A DNA stretch of 64,000 bases from JANXQG01 sp964615095. GTDB lineage: Bacteria > Planctomycetota > Planctomycetia > Pirellulales > Thermoguttaceae. The stretch spans positions 1 through 64,000 of the forward strand of contig CAZTPX010000035.1 of NCBI GenBank assembly GCA_964615095.1, given 5' to 3'. The position numbers and the translations under genes are program-made. Positions 8,331-17,354 of the stretch are shown here, in pieces. Positions within the stretch are counted from its first letter, which is position 1; every line of letters starts with the position of its first letter. The notes under the pieces are model-generated. The model had not been told where the DNA came from. It worked only from the letters and a program-made list of their open reading frames with translations, and made no database searches.

Positions 8331-9610
8331 TTATGGCTCCGCCCGAACAGCATGCTGATCAAGCCGATGATGATGATTATCAGGGGAATGGAAACACAGC
8401 CCAAGGCCACTCGCATGTCTTGCCAAATAGTCCTGTAGAATGGATTAGCCTCCGGACGCCTCCACCGCCAGGGAACGAAGAAACCCAGGGTCGCCGGCGC
8501 TGCGTGGGCGGATGCCGACCGCCGCGTCACTTGTCTGTTGCCCGCGGACGCCAAGGGATGGCCGAGTACGATCGGCGTGGAACTCCGCAGCCGGCTTATG
8601 TGCCGAGGCGGCCGCCGAGGCGGCAGCGAAAGCCCCAGGCCGGAAGCAAGTTCCGTCGAGGCCGGCCGATCTTGCTCGGTCAGCGTACACAAGGTCGCCG
8701 GGTCCAAACAGAAGAGGGTCCGCAAAGCCGTCGCATCGCCGCGGGTACACCAAGCCGCCCAGCGGCGCTCGAGCAGGTCGCGGCTCCAGACCGACGGGGG
8801 ATCGTCCGGCGGAAGGCCGGAGTCCATGATCAACAGTTCCACCAGCAGCATGTCGCGTCCGTAGCGGTCCGAATAGGGCGCTGCGGAACCATCACCGTCG
8901 GCAGCCGCGGCGAGCAGGTCCGGCGGACAATAGCCCTCGGTGCCGTACGTGCCGCCTTCAGCCACCGTGACGGCTTCATTTCCCTTGGCCGCCGCGGCCA
9001 CGAAGGCGTCGAAGTCGATCAGGTACAGGGCCGGTTGATCCGGCGGGGCTTCGATGTCGATCACGATGTTGTTGGGCGACAGATCGCCGTGAACGATGCC
9101 CTCCTGTTCGAGCACCGAGAGGGCCAGAACCAAGTCGCGCACGCACCGCCGGCGGAAGTCGTCGGGGAATGCGACCGCATTGTCGTGGATGGAACCCTTC
9201 AACTCCAACCAGGTCTTTCCGGGAACGGCCCGCGCCAAGCAGCCAGCAAAGTCGAACGTGGCTTCCGCGGGGCGGCCGGCATGTCGGGTGTCGCCCCAGA
9301 CCATGGGGGCGGCCGCCAGTTCGGGCAGCCAAGTGTGTACTTGCTGACCGATCAGCCATGCCGTCCGATCGAGCCGTTTTTGCGTCGGGCGAGTGAAAAA
9401 CTTCAAATAGGCGGCGACCGCCTGATCGTAATCCAAGAGCGGATAAGCCTTGCCTTCTGCGCCCGAACGCCATGGGGGCTGGCCGGGCTGCTTGGGGTTG
9501 AAGTTCTTGAAAAAATAGGTCTCGGTCCCAATCGTCACGAGGCGGCCGGCCACCTCCTTGGCCTGCATGTTGGTCAGCGTCAGGATGTCCGTATTGGGGA
9601 TGTTCGACAT
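8327..9610 (-). CDS. Membrane-anchored protein kinase of a TerY-P-like triad
   Basis: A 427-residue protein. The catalytic loop reads HGDLSPNN (HRD replaced by HGD) and the metal-binding motif is DFD rather than DFG, followed by an activation segment ending GTEGYCPPD, comparable to the GTxxYxAPE motif. The N-terminal nucleotide loop is not canonical. The C-terminus has one hydrophobic helix (VALGCVSIPLIIIIIGLISMLFG) followed by basic residues, which suggests a tail anchor. It follows PP2C and vWA genes at 9-base spacing and overlaps the metallopeptidase gene by 4 bases. The combination matches the kinase of the TerY-phosphorylation triad described for tellurite/stress systems. Substrates are unknown. 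Confidence 0.82.
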   Translation of the reverse strand: MSNIPNTDILTLTNMQAKEVAGRLVTIGTETYFFKNFNPKQPGQPPWRSGAEGKAYPLLDYDQAVAAYLKFFTRPTQKRLDRTAWLIGQQVHTWLPELAAAPMVWGDTRHAGRPAEATFDFAGCLARAVPGKTWLELKGSIHDNAVAFPDDFRRRCVRDLVLALSVLEQEGIVHGDLSPNNIVIDIEAPPDQPALYLIDFDAFVAAAAKGNEAVTVAEGGTYGTEGYCPPDLLAAAADGDGSAAPYSDRYGRDMLLVELLIMDSGLPPDDPPSVWSRDLLERRWAAWCTRGDATALRTLFCLDPATLCTLTEQDRPASTELASGLGLSLPPRRPPRHISRLRSSTPIVLGHPLASAGNRQVTRRSASAHAAPATLGFFVPWRWRRPEANPFYRTIWQDMRVALGCVSIPLIIIIIGLISMLFGRSHK

Positions 9611-9619
9611 GTTGAGAAC

Positions 9620-10561
9620 TTATTTCAATGACACACGAATGACTGCCAGCGTCAAGTTATCGTCGAAATCCTTGGGGCGCCGCTCAATCGCCTGGGCGAC
9701 AAATCGCTGCGCCGGGTTCGCCGCGCCGGCGGCCGAAAGGTCTTCCAATTCATCCAAGAGCGTCAACGGGCTGGCGCCAAGCCCCCGTCCAATGCCGTCG
9801 GTCGATAGCGCGCAGAGAAACGGCCCGTCGACTTTCTCAACATGCCAACAATCGAAGTCGCGCGGGCAACGCTCGGCTGGGCCAAGGGCGTAGACCTGGT
9901 GGCTATCGAGATCGCAAGCCGCCAGGATTCGGTCGCCTATCTGGGGGCTGATTTGCGGTCCGCCGTAACCACGCCAAAGTGCCCCGCCATCACCGACCAT
10001 GGCGATACAAAAACGGTCCTCTTCCAGCCAGGCCAGCGTCAGTGTGGTCTGGAAGAGTCCGCCTTTTTTCAAGATGTACTTCCAGGTCGATGGGAATTGA
10101 TCTTCCGGACAGGATGCTTCCGGATCGCTGGCCAGGGCGTCGGCCAAGCGCCCAATCGCCAGCCCCGCCTCGTTGAAGGCAAGCTTGGCACGGTCTCTGG
10201 GCGTGGTCGCCCCGGTCGTCTCGATCAACGCGCGGAGAGAAACCCAGCAGGCCAGGGCCGCGGCACATTCCGAACGGAAGGAGTTGGTCAGCCCGTCGGC
10301 CAGGGCCACGACGAACTGCGGTTGGCGGTTGCCCGTTGTGGCAGGCCGCCAGGCCAAGGCGTAGTCCTGGTTGGTCGCCTTGTCCTGGTCTGGCGGCCCG
10401 AAGTCGCAATGGATCGATGCGGAAAGCCGCCCCGCGCGAAAGCTGCCGGAGCCGACGATCAATTGCCCTTGTTGGGCCAGCCAAGCCCGACTTTGGCCCA
10501 GGAGGAGGTCGAATTCGGGGTGCCCGGTGCAAGGCAAGTCCGTTTCTGCGCCGTGGCTCAT
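9620..10561 (-). CDS. PP2C-family Ser/Thr protein phosphatase
   Basis: A 313-residue phosphatase with the PP2C metal-site motifs in order: NQDYALA, ADGLTNSFRSE, VGDGG, ALSTDGIG and the terminal DDNLTLAVI. PP2C enzymes hydrolyse phospho-Ser/Thr with two metal ions bound by these Asp residues. It starts 3 bases after the vWA stop and ends 9 bases before the kinase start, so it is the middle member of a vWA-phosphatase-kinase operon and probably reverses the kinase's action. The ATG at 10561 has AGGGATAGG just upstream. Confidence 0.88.
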   Translation of the reverse strand: MSHGAETDLPCTGHPEFDLLLGQSRAWLAQQGQLIVGSGSFRAGRLSASIHCDFGPPDQDKATNQDYALAWRPATTGNRQPQFVVALADGLTNSFRSECAAALACWVSLRALIETTGATTPRDRAKLAFNEAGLAIGRLADALASDPEASCPEDQFPSTWKYILKKGGLFQTTLTLAWLEEDRFCIAMVGDGGALWRGYGGPQISPQIGDRILAACDLDSHQVYALGPAERCPRDFDCWHVEKVDGPFLCALSTDGIGRGLGASPLTLLDELEDLSAAGAANPAQRFVAQAIERRPKDFDDNLTLAVIRVSLK

Positions 10562-10564
10562 GGC

Positions 10565-11236
10565 CTATCCCTGGATTAGCTTGATGACTTTGGCCACGTC
10601 GGCCGCACGCGAAGCGCCCGAGCTGCCCACCGAAGCAATGAACGCCGCAAGCGCCTGGGTGTTGGTGATGTGGACGTAACACTCCGGCGAAGCGATCTGA
10701 CGCAGCATCTTCTCATCGGGATGCTCGCCGCCGACCGAGACGCCCGCCACGGCGATCACCACGGGCTCGCCGTCCAAGTTCAGCCGCTTGATTTCCTCGG
10801 CCACGGGCTGCGGACCGGAACCGACATTATGTTCCCCATCGGAGAACAAGAGCACCAGGGGCAGCGGATGCTCGCCGTGCTCGGGATGCTGTTGCAGGGC
10901 TTGCATGTAGGGTTTCAGCCGCATGAGGGTAAGTTCCAGCGCGGCGGTGATGTCGGTCTGTCCGCCTCGGCCGTCGATGGAGACGCGGTCCGGATCGATC
11001 CTGCGCACGGGGGTCATGGTACACAAAAGGTCGACCACGGCCTCGTGGTCGAAGCGGATCAAGAGAAACTTGAAGTACGAGCGATCCAATCCGTCCGGCC
11101 CCCGCGACTGGCACTCCATGAGCATCTCACGGATTCCCTGGGTGGCGGCCTGGGCCTTTTCTCCGGCCATCGAGCCGCTATTGTCCGCCAACACGCAAAC
11201 CAACTGCGGCCGTGACTGCCGCGCTACTCTGACCAT
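10565..11236 (-). CDS. TerY-like von Willebrand factor A domain protein
   Basis: A 223-residue protein consisting almost entirely of one vWA domain. The MIDAS motif is DNSGSMAG near the N-terminus; the conserved GGQTDI supplies the MIDAS Thr and LLFSDGEHN the Asp. TerY-type vWA proteins act as scaffolds that bring partners together through a bound metal. I chose the ATG at 11236 (VRVARQSRPQ) because GGAG lies about 10 bases upstream and the domain starts at once; a longer frame to 11311 adds 25 unlikely residues. It is the first gene of the operon with the PP2C phosphatase, kinase, metallopeptidase and the 649-residue protein. Confidence 0.85.
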   Translation of the reverse strand: MVRVARQSRPQLVCVLADNSGSMAGEKAQAATQGIREMLMECQSRGPDGLDRSYFKFLLIRFDHEAVVDLLCTMTPVRRIDPDRVSIDGRGGQTDITAALELTLMRLKPYMQALQQHPEHGEHPLPLVLLFSDGEHNVGSGPQPVAEEIKRLNLDGEPVVIAVAGVSVGGEHPDEKMLRQIASPECYVHITNTQALAAFIASVGSSGASRAADVAKVIKLIQG

Positions 11237-11485
11237 AATAAAAAGACTCCAGGCTACCCCTATTGATTGATGGTAACCGCCTTTTCCTGACCATGCAAGG
11301 GTGGGACGCATTTCGCCTGCCGGGGGAAACCACGGCGTTTGCAGTCCGACAGAGCGCGCCTTGATCGTGTCCCCTCTGGCTACAGGTCCAGCGTTGTGCT
11401 ATCCTCTTGACATGACCGACACTCAACAACCCGACTCTTCCGCCCCTGCCCTCAGCCGGGCAAGACGCGCACATGGTGGCATCCT

Positions 11486-12301
11486 TTGTTGGTGCGGATG
11501 CTGGCCTTTGCTCTGGATCCCGCGTTCAAGGTCGAGCAGGATGTGTCCGTCGGCAGGTTGCCGTTGCGCGTGGACATTCTGCTGATTCGCCGGGAGGGGG
11601 GACAGCTTTCCGAAGCTGCGATGCGTGAACTGGCCGAGTTGTTGCCACTGCTCAACCGTTTCACCTTAATCGAATTCAAGGGCCCGATTGACACGATGGA
11701 GCGCGGCGATTTCGCGCAGTTGGTGGGCTGTTCCTATCTGTGGCACAGCCAGCAGAACGGGCCGATCCCCCATGAGGAAGTCTCGCTCATTGTCATGACG
11801 CCGGCGGTCAACGACATCCTGCGTGACGAACTGCGACTCTTGGGCTGCGCGGTCAGCCAGCATGAACTGGGTATTTTTCGAGTGGTTGGGCTGCCATTTA
11901 CCACATGGTTAGTTGAAACCGACGTGATGGCCGAGCGCGGGCAGCCCGTCCTTTCGCTGGTGAGTCGTGTTTTTTTGAACGACCGCCGGAGTATAATAGA
12001 GAAGTTGGCGGGGCGGGGTCAGGTGGCCTTGGCCAACTACCGCTACATGGTGCAACAGGTCAGACAATTCCGCAGTGAGGAGGATTTTGCCATGCAACAG
12101 GCAGTTTCAGAGAATCTTGAGCAATTCGAAGAAGATCTCTTTACCAAGATGGTGGCGGAGGCTACCGTCGAGCAGCGGTTGCGGGGGCTGTCGCCTGGAG
12201 AGCGGCTCCGCGGGCTGTCCCCCGAAGATCTTGTTGCCGCCTTGAGCGACGAAAGGGCCGCACAGCTTCGTGAACTGCTGGAGCGGAAAGAACGGGGCTA
12301 A
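11486..12301 (+). CDS. PD-(D/E)XK/Rpn-like nuclease family protein, probably frameshifted at its 5' end
   Basis: A 271-residue product from the first start in frame (TTG at 11486). RVDILL and LIEFKGP resemble the D...ExK core of PD-(D/E)XK nucleases, and the C-terminus carries the repeated word LRGLSP common in the Rpn/DUF-type transposase-like nuclease families. The true N-terminus seems split. An ATG at 11412 encodes a typical MTDTQQPDSSAPALS start, but the continuing family-like sequence GKTRTWWHPLLVRM is in the neighbouring frame, so one base appears lost or gained near 11445-11460. It is either a real frameshift (pseudogene) or an assembly error. It converges on the GH38 gene with 19 bases between the stops. 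Confidence 0.65.
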   Translation: MLVRMLAFALDPAFKVEQDVSVGRLPLRVDILLIRREGGQLSEAAMRELAELLPLLNRFTLIEFKGPIDTMERGDFAQLVGCSYLWHSQQNGPIPHEEVSLIVMTPAVNDILRDELRLLGCAVSQHELGIFRVVGLPFTTWLVETDVMAERGQPVLSLVSRVFLNDRRSIIEKLAGRGQVALANYRYMVQQVRQFRSEEDFAMQQAVSENLEQFEEDLFTKMVAEATVEQRLRGLSPGERLRGLSPEDLVAALSDERAAQLRELLERKERG

Positions 12302-12320
12302 CCGCCGATCGTTGCGATTG

Positions 12321-15300
12321 TCACTTTGGCAATTCCGCCCGCAGAGTGACCACGCCCCAAGCCGGCACCTCGATCGACTCTGGGGCAACTTTCAACGGCT
12401 GCTCGCTGGCATCACTCTGCCAGACGGTCTTAGGCCCGGGCTGGGACCAGGTGAGTTTGGCCACTGCATCCTTCCCCGAAGCGCCGTACAGCCGCACGAT
12501 GAGCGCCTTGCCGTCGTCGCTGGGTTTCAGGGCGTTGACCAACACGCCGGCCGGTTCGACCAGCAACCGCGCCGCTGCCGGTTTCTCTCCGCGAGCGGGG
12601 GCCACGATCAGCGGCTGAGTCGTTTCCAGGCCGAAACGGGCGGCGGCAAGGGCGTCGTACATCCCGTGTGGACGCAAGTAGTAACGGAACGTTGTCTCGC
12701 CCTCCTGGTCAGCCCGATAGTTCGTGTGCCAGTGGTTGTTCATCACCCAGGAATATAGCGTCGCCGAGGGTCCGATGGTCTTCATGTAGGCATCGGGATT
12801 CGGCTGGCCGCGGGGAAGATTGGCCGTCAGGCCGCCCAGTTCCATGAGCGGGGCGTCGGCCGTGACCCAGGTCACGCCGTATTTGTCGTTGGAAACATCG
12901 ACCCACCGCTCGACCGAGAACCAGTTCTTGCAGGCTCCTGGAATCTGGTCCTTTTCCGGCTGCCCGACAGCGCCGGGGCTGTTGATGCGGACCTCCGCAT
13001 GAGGGACGTTGAAGGCAAAGCCGAAGTGTACGCCCTCAACCGCACGGACGGGCAGCTTATCGACCATATCGATGATCTCGACGCGGTCCAGGCCATCGAT
13101 CACGCGGACCTCGCGGACGAGCCGCTTGCAGCCGGGGGCGTCGGACTCGACCAGCAGCGAGGCCACCAGCGGGCCTTTCTCCTTGACGGTTATCTTTGCC
13201 GGTCCACTGGGCTTGGCGTCTTTCACGTTGCCACCGAGAAGATAGATGTAGTTGTTGATTGGGCCTTTGGCCAACTCGGCGGCTATGCCCGAGTGTTTTA
13301 GACTTGCGATCGCCCCGGTGGCAGCGTCCAACTTCAGGCTCACGGTTGGCGATTTCAGCGTGACGCCTTGCGCATCGGCGTCACCTGTCGTCAAAGCCTT
13401 CGAGTCAAAGGCGATCTCGAATCGCTTGCCCGAGAAGGGCGGAACATCGCGGGCCAAAAAGACCAGTTCACCCGTGTTAAGAAATTGTGAAGGCACATGC
13501 AGCCCTTGTTCGTCTTTCACGCAATTGCCTTTAGTTCCCTTGGGCAGCGTAACCAACTCCGTCCGCGGCCACGACGACGTATTGAACGCGTCCACGGCGC
13601 TCGTAGCCCCACCTTTAGGTGGCTCTTCTGAATTCCCACTAGAGCCGATACTATGTGCATCGACGATCTTCTTCACAGTTTCCGCTGCTTGCCGATCAGC
13701 CTCCAGCGCCAACGCCTGCTTGGCCTTCCGGTTGAAATTCCGGCTCAAGCCTGTGCCACGAGCGCCCAGTGCCTTTTCCAACAATTTCCGCGATTGCCGA
13801 TCGGCATCCAGGGCAAAGGCCTGCTTGAATTTCCACTGGGTCTTGACGAAGGGCAAGTCGGGCTCGCTGATGCTGTTATAAGCGCCCCACGTATGTTCGC
13901 TCCACAAGGCGACGTTCTTCCAGGCTGCAGCGTATTCGGCGGCGGGAAAGCCGGCCGGGTTCAGTAAGGCCCAAAGCGTCTCGCTTTGCAGCAGGCGATC
14001 GGCCGAATGGCGGTTCAAAGCCGTTTCCCGAGCGCCCGACGCGGCGCCGTCTTCCCAATACGGTGTGAGGTCGCCGCGATAGGTCGGCAGCTTGTCGCCG
14101 TAGCGCTTCTCGAATTCGTGAAACGCCTGGCTCGTCGTGGCGATGATCAGCCGCGGATAGGCGTACTTGGCGTTCCAGTCGCGCACGGCATTCATCACGG
14201 CTTCATCGGGCGGCCCGTTATCGCCCTTGGTCCAGCGGAGTTGCACGATGTCGTAGGGGTATTTCCCTTCATCCAGACGGCGGAAGAGGACCGGCAATGC
14301 TTCCATGAGCGTGGGAAAGCCGTGGCCGATCGAGTAACCGCCCTGCGCGCCCCAATACAGCACCTTCTCGCGACCGGAGGGCGACTGCCAGTAGAATGGT
14401 CGATATTCCCATTGTACCCGCACGTAGCCGATGCGGTCGCCGTCCATGCTCCCAGGGTTGGCGTTGGGGCCGTTGGAAATGTACTTGACGCCGTTTTGCG
14501 CCAAAGCTGGCACCACGCCCCAAGTCAGTCCCGGCACGTCGCTGATCGCCATGGAATCGACCTTCACGCCGCAGCGGCGGCCCAGCGCGGTGGCAAAGGT
14601 AAACTGCCGCACCAACTCTTCCCCGCGGCAAACGCCCGTCAACAGATTGGCATACATCGCATCGATGCCGATGTTGCCTACGCGGACGGCCGTCTCGAAC
14701 TCCTTTTCTTGCTGGGGCGTGGCGATCGCGTGGAAGTCCTCGTAGGGCATGAGCACTTCCAGGTTCCACTTGAACCGTGCCCCGGCCGGATAGTCCTTGG
14801 TCTGGCGAATGAGTTCCAAGGCCCGCAGCACGTTGTGGGCCTGCTTTGCGGCGATATTGGGCTGGATGTCGGTATAGCCGATGTCGTTGTGCGAGTGCAT
14901 GAGAATATAGACTTCCCGCTTTCGCGCCTGTTGCAGGCTGACTTGAGTCTGCGCCACGGCCTGCGCGGCGATCGACAAGCTCACGGGCAATACCGTCTCT
15001 TTCTCCACCGGCGGGACGCATGCCTCGCTGTCTTGCAACCCGGCCCGAAGATGGATCCGTTGCACAAGCTGGTCGCCCACGCGCAATTCGGCGTCGGCCG
15101 GCTGGCCCGCATGGAAGATCCGCAGTACGACCGGCTGCACCATTTTCCCATCGCGCCATACCAGGCAGTTCCGGGGGGCGTCGACACTTGGCCAAAGAAG
15201 ATCCTGGACTTCGGCGAGGCGGACGTCCGCAGGCGCCAGAAAACGTACCGCGTCCCACAATACCCAGGAGCCGGTTAGCGTGGTGATGGCGACGCGGTGC

Positions 15301-15785
15301 GTGCCAGGTTTCAGAGTCCCGGCCGGCACGTCGACATGAATCGCGTAGGGCCGGCCTTTGGACGCGTCGCCAAACACGGAGGCATCGCCTCCACCGGGCG
15401 GCGTTTGGTACTCGTGCGACAGGCCGTCAATTTCCACACGGAGTCGCGGCGGGGCCATTGCCTGCGTATCGGCAAAGTACAACTCCAGTCGGCAGTTACC
15501 TTGCGGCGCGGCCGCCAACGCGAAGAAAATCTCGAAAGTCTGCGGCTTGCCTGGGGCCCAACTGCCGTCGATCACTCCCGGCTGCACGTAAGGCCAGTCC
15601 TGCTTGGGATCGGAATGGCCGACAATAAAGAAACCTGGCCGGTGGTAGGCCCTGTAGTCTTTTGGCCCCAGGGCGAACTTGGCCGTATCGCGGTCGGGCT
15701 TTCCGATTTCCCAAAGGGCGTGTTCTGCGGCAATGGCGGTTGTGGCGGCCCAGAGGAGGAATAGTGCGGGTACCCAGGATTTCAT
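12321..15785 (-). CDS. Secreted GH38-type alpha-mannosidase-like glycoside hydrolase
   Basis: A 1154-residue exported protein: signal peptide at residues 1-20 (ending AIAA), then a beta-rich domain resembling polysaccharide lyase family 4 domain III (about 25-195), then a GH38-like catalytic domain beginning near residue 300 with HSHNDIGYTD, the metal-binding HxHND-type signature. A C-terminal beta-sandwich begins at about AFNTSSWPRTE. GH38 enzymes remove alpha-mannose with retention. The start ATG 15785 has AAGGAAG 7 bases upstream. Between the catalytic and sandwich domains lie a duplicated helix word (KQAFALDADRQ / KQALALEADRQ) and an in-frame palindromic insert (DNA 13598-13650). It is transcribed divergently from the serine hydrolase. 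Confidence 0.82.
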   Translation of the reverse strand: MKSWVPALFLLWAATTAIAAEHALWEIGKPDRDTAKFALGPKDYRAYHRPGFFIVGHSDPKQDWPYVQPGVIDGSWAPGKPQTFEIFFALAAAPQGNCRLELYFADTQAMAPPRLRVEIDGLSHEYQTPPGGGDASVFGDASKGRPYAIHVDVPAGTLKPGTHRVAITTLTGSWVLWDAVRFLAPADVRLAEVQDLLWPSVDAPRNCLVWRDGKMVQPVVLRIFHAGQPADAELRVGDQLVQRIHLRAGLQDSEACVPPVEKETVLPVSLSIAAQAVAQTQVSLQQARKREVYILMHSHNDIGYTDIQPNIAAKQAHNVLRALELIRQTKDYPAGARFKWNLEVLMPYEDFHAIATPQQEKEFETAVRVGNIGIDAMYANLLTGVCRGEELVRQFTFATALGRRCGVKVDSMAISDVPGLTWGVVPALAQNGVKYISNGPNANPGSMDGDRIGYVRVQWEYRPFYWQSPSGREKVLYWGAQGGYSIGHGFPTLMEALPVLFRRLDEGKYPYDIVQLRWTKGDNGPPDEAVMNAVRDWNAKYAYPRLIIATTSQAFHEFEKRYGDKLPTYRGDLTPYWEDGAASGARETALNRHSADRLLQSETLWALLNPAGFPAAEYAAAWKNVALWSEHTWGAYNSISEPDLPFVKTQWKFKQAFALDADRQSRKLLEKALGARGTGLSRNFNRKAKQALALEADRQAAETVKKIVDAHSIGSSGNSEEPPKGGATSAVDAFNTSSWPRTELVTLPKGTKGNCVKDEQGLHVPSQFLNTGELVFLARDVPPFSGKRFEIAFDSKALTTGDADAQGVTLKSPTVSLKLDAATGAIASLKHSGIAAELAKGPINNYIYLLGGNVKDAKPSGPAKITVKEKGPLVASLLVESDAPGCKRLVREVRVIDGLDRVEIIDMVDKLPVRAVEGVHFGFAFNVPHAEVRINSPGAVGQPEKDQIPGACKNWFSVERWVDVSNDKYGVTWVTADAPLMELGGLTANLPRGQPNPDAYMKTIGPSATLYSWVMNNHWHTNYRADQEGETTFRYYLRPHGMYDALAAARFGLETTQPLIVAPARGEKPAAARLLVEPAGVLVNALKPSDDGKALIVRLYGASGKDAVAKLTWSQPGPKTVWQSDASEQPLKVAPESIEVPAWGVVTLRAELPK
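13598..13650. repeat. Palindromic repeat inserted in frame inside the GH38 gene
   Basis: The stretch contains agccccacctttaggtggct (13605-13624), a near-perfect palindrome, and an adjoining pair ggctct/agagcc. On the coding strand it is read as SGNSEEPPKGGATS, a low-complexity segment between two domains. The pattern is like the intergenic hairpin repeats elsewhere in the window, but here it is translated. Confidence 0.55.
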
Positions 15786-16048
15786 GCTTGGCTTCCTTGA
15801 GATGGGACGGACGGAGGAATCAGTCGACAAACCGGAAACTGGATCATAGCGTTAGGCGGCACTCGCCGCAAGTATTTTCGCCGCTCCCGGGCGAGATTGA
15901 CATGCGGACTCCGCCGAGCTTTAATATAGGTTCCGCCTGTGCCCTGCCTTCGCTTCCCGCCTTTTTTCTGACAACGCCTTAGGGAGACGCACTTGCTTTC
16001 CCATCCCGCCCCGGTAATTCCGCGAAAGAACCACTGAAGGAGCCAACC

Positions 16049-17218
16049 ATGTCCCTTTCCTGCGTGCAATTTGTGGCGGCCAGTACGCTCGTGGCCCTCA
16101 TGGGCGTCATGGCGCATGGCCAAACGCCGTCAAAACGTATCGCTGCAGCGATCCAGCCGTTCGTCGATAACCACACCATCGCCGGGGCCGTGACCCTCGT
16201 GGCCGATAACGACAAGGTCCTCCGCCTCAATGCGGTCGGCTATGCGGACGCGGCGGCCAAGAAACCGATGAGGCCGGATAGCCTTTTTTGGATCGCCTCG
16301 ATGACGAAGCCCGTCACCGCATCGGCCGTGCTGATGCTCCAGGATGAGCGTAAACTTTCCGTCGACGATCCGATCGCCAAGTACCTTCCGGAACTGGCCA
16401 AGCTCAAGACGCCGGGTGGCAAGCCGGCGAACCTGACGCTCCGGCACTTGTTGACGCACACGTCGGGCATGGGCGAAGCCACAACGCAGGAGTCGAGGGC
16501 CGCGCGAACGCTGGCTGATTTGATTCCGCACTATGCCGAACGACCGCTGCAATTCGAGCCGGGAAGCAAGTGGCAGTATTGTCAGTCGGGAATCAACTCG
16601 CTGGGACGGATCGTGGAAGTTGTCTCCGGGCAGTCGTTCCCGGATTTCCTGCGGAAGCGCTTGTTCGAGCCACTGGGCATGAAGGATACGACCTTCTACC
16701 CGAACCGGGAGCAAATGACTCGCCTAGCCAAGTCCTATAGCTCGGCAAACGGCAAGCTGGATGAAGCCACGATCTTCATCCTGGACGGTCATCACCCCGG
16801 CTCGCACGCCCGCTACCCGGCCGCCAACGGCGGTTTGTTCTCCACGGCCCAGGATTACGGCCGCTTTTGCCAGATGCTTCTCAACCAGGGGGCGCTCGGC
16901 GGCAGGCAGTATCTGAAGCCCGAATCGGTGAAGCGGATGGCCACGATCCAGACCGGCGACCTAGCAACCGGTTTCACGTCTGGCAACGGCTGGGGGCTGG
17001 GCTGCTGCGTGGTGCGGACGCCGCAAGGCGTTACCGCCGTATTGTCACCCGGCTCGTTCGGGCACGGCGGGGCCTTCGGCACGCAGGCCTGGATCGATCC
17101 GGTGAAACGCGTGATCTATGTGCTCATGGTCCAGCGGTCGAACTTCCCCAATTCCGACGATTCGGACGTGCGGCGGGCTTTTCAAGCGGTGGCCGCAACG
17201 GTGGCGCAGAAACGCTGA
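16049..17218 (+). CDS. Secreted serine hydrolase, class C beta-lactamase/DD-peptidase family
   Basis: A 389-residue protein with a signal peptide (cleavage near MAHGQ). Motifs of the serine beta-lactamase-like family are in order: SMTK with nucleophile Ser84 and Lys87, YCQSG (the Tyr-x-Ser/Asn motif) and HGGAFG (the third motif, in place of KTG). Homologues include esterases, penicillin-binding-like DD-peptidases and class C beta-lactamases; EstB-like esterases often have the HGG form. AAGGAG lies 7 bases before the ATG. It stands alone, divergent from the GH38 gene. The exact substrate is unknown, and the HGG variant favours an esterase over a beta-lactamase. Confidence 0.85.
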   Translation: MSLSCVQFVAASTLVALMGVMAHGQTPSKRIAAAIQPFVDNHTIAGAVTLVADNDKVLRLNAVGYADAAAKKPMRPDSLFWIASMTKPVTASAVLMLQDERKLSVDDPIAKYLPELAKLKTPGGKPANLTLRHLLTHTSGMGEATTQESRAARTLADLIPHYAERPLQFEPGSKWQYCQSGINSLGRIVEVVSGQSFPDFLRKRLFEPLGMKDTTFYPNREQMTRLAKSYSSANGKLDEATIFILDGHHPGSHARYPAANGGLFSTAQDYGRFCQMLLNQGALGGRQYLKPESVKRMATIQTGDLATGFTSGNGWGLGCCVVRTPQGVTAVLSPGSFGHGGAFGTQAWIDPVKRVIYVLMVQRSNFPNSDDSDVRRAFQAVAATVAQKR

Positions 17219-17266
17219 CGAACGCCTTGTTACAAACATGTTACCCCCCGATTGTTCGTTCCAGTC

Positions 17267-17272
17267 TATAAT
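17267..17272 (+). promoter_or_regulatory. Possible -10 element (TATAAT)
   Basis: A consensus TATAAT lies 83 bases upstream of the ATG at 17355. No good -35 hexamer is present at 16-18 bases, so this is a weak prediction based on the -10 box alone. Confidence 0.35.
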
Positions 17273-17354
17273 GGCGGCAGTGGGGCGGTCCACTCGATTG
17301 GGGCCGCTAACCCGGTTTTGAGACGATCTGTACACGACACGAGGAGCGACAAGC

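Noticed and set aside
8219..9631. 470-codon plus-strand frame opposite the triad kinase
   Set aside because: The minus strand encodes clear kinase motifs and a membrane helix; the plus frame has no start context or family.
16049..17218. Serine hydrolase considered as a beta-lactamase resistance gene
   Set aside because: The third motif is HGG instead of KTG, which favours an esterase or peptidase-like member.
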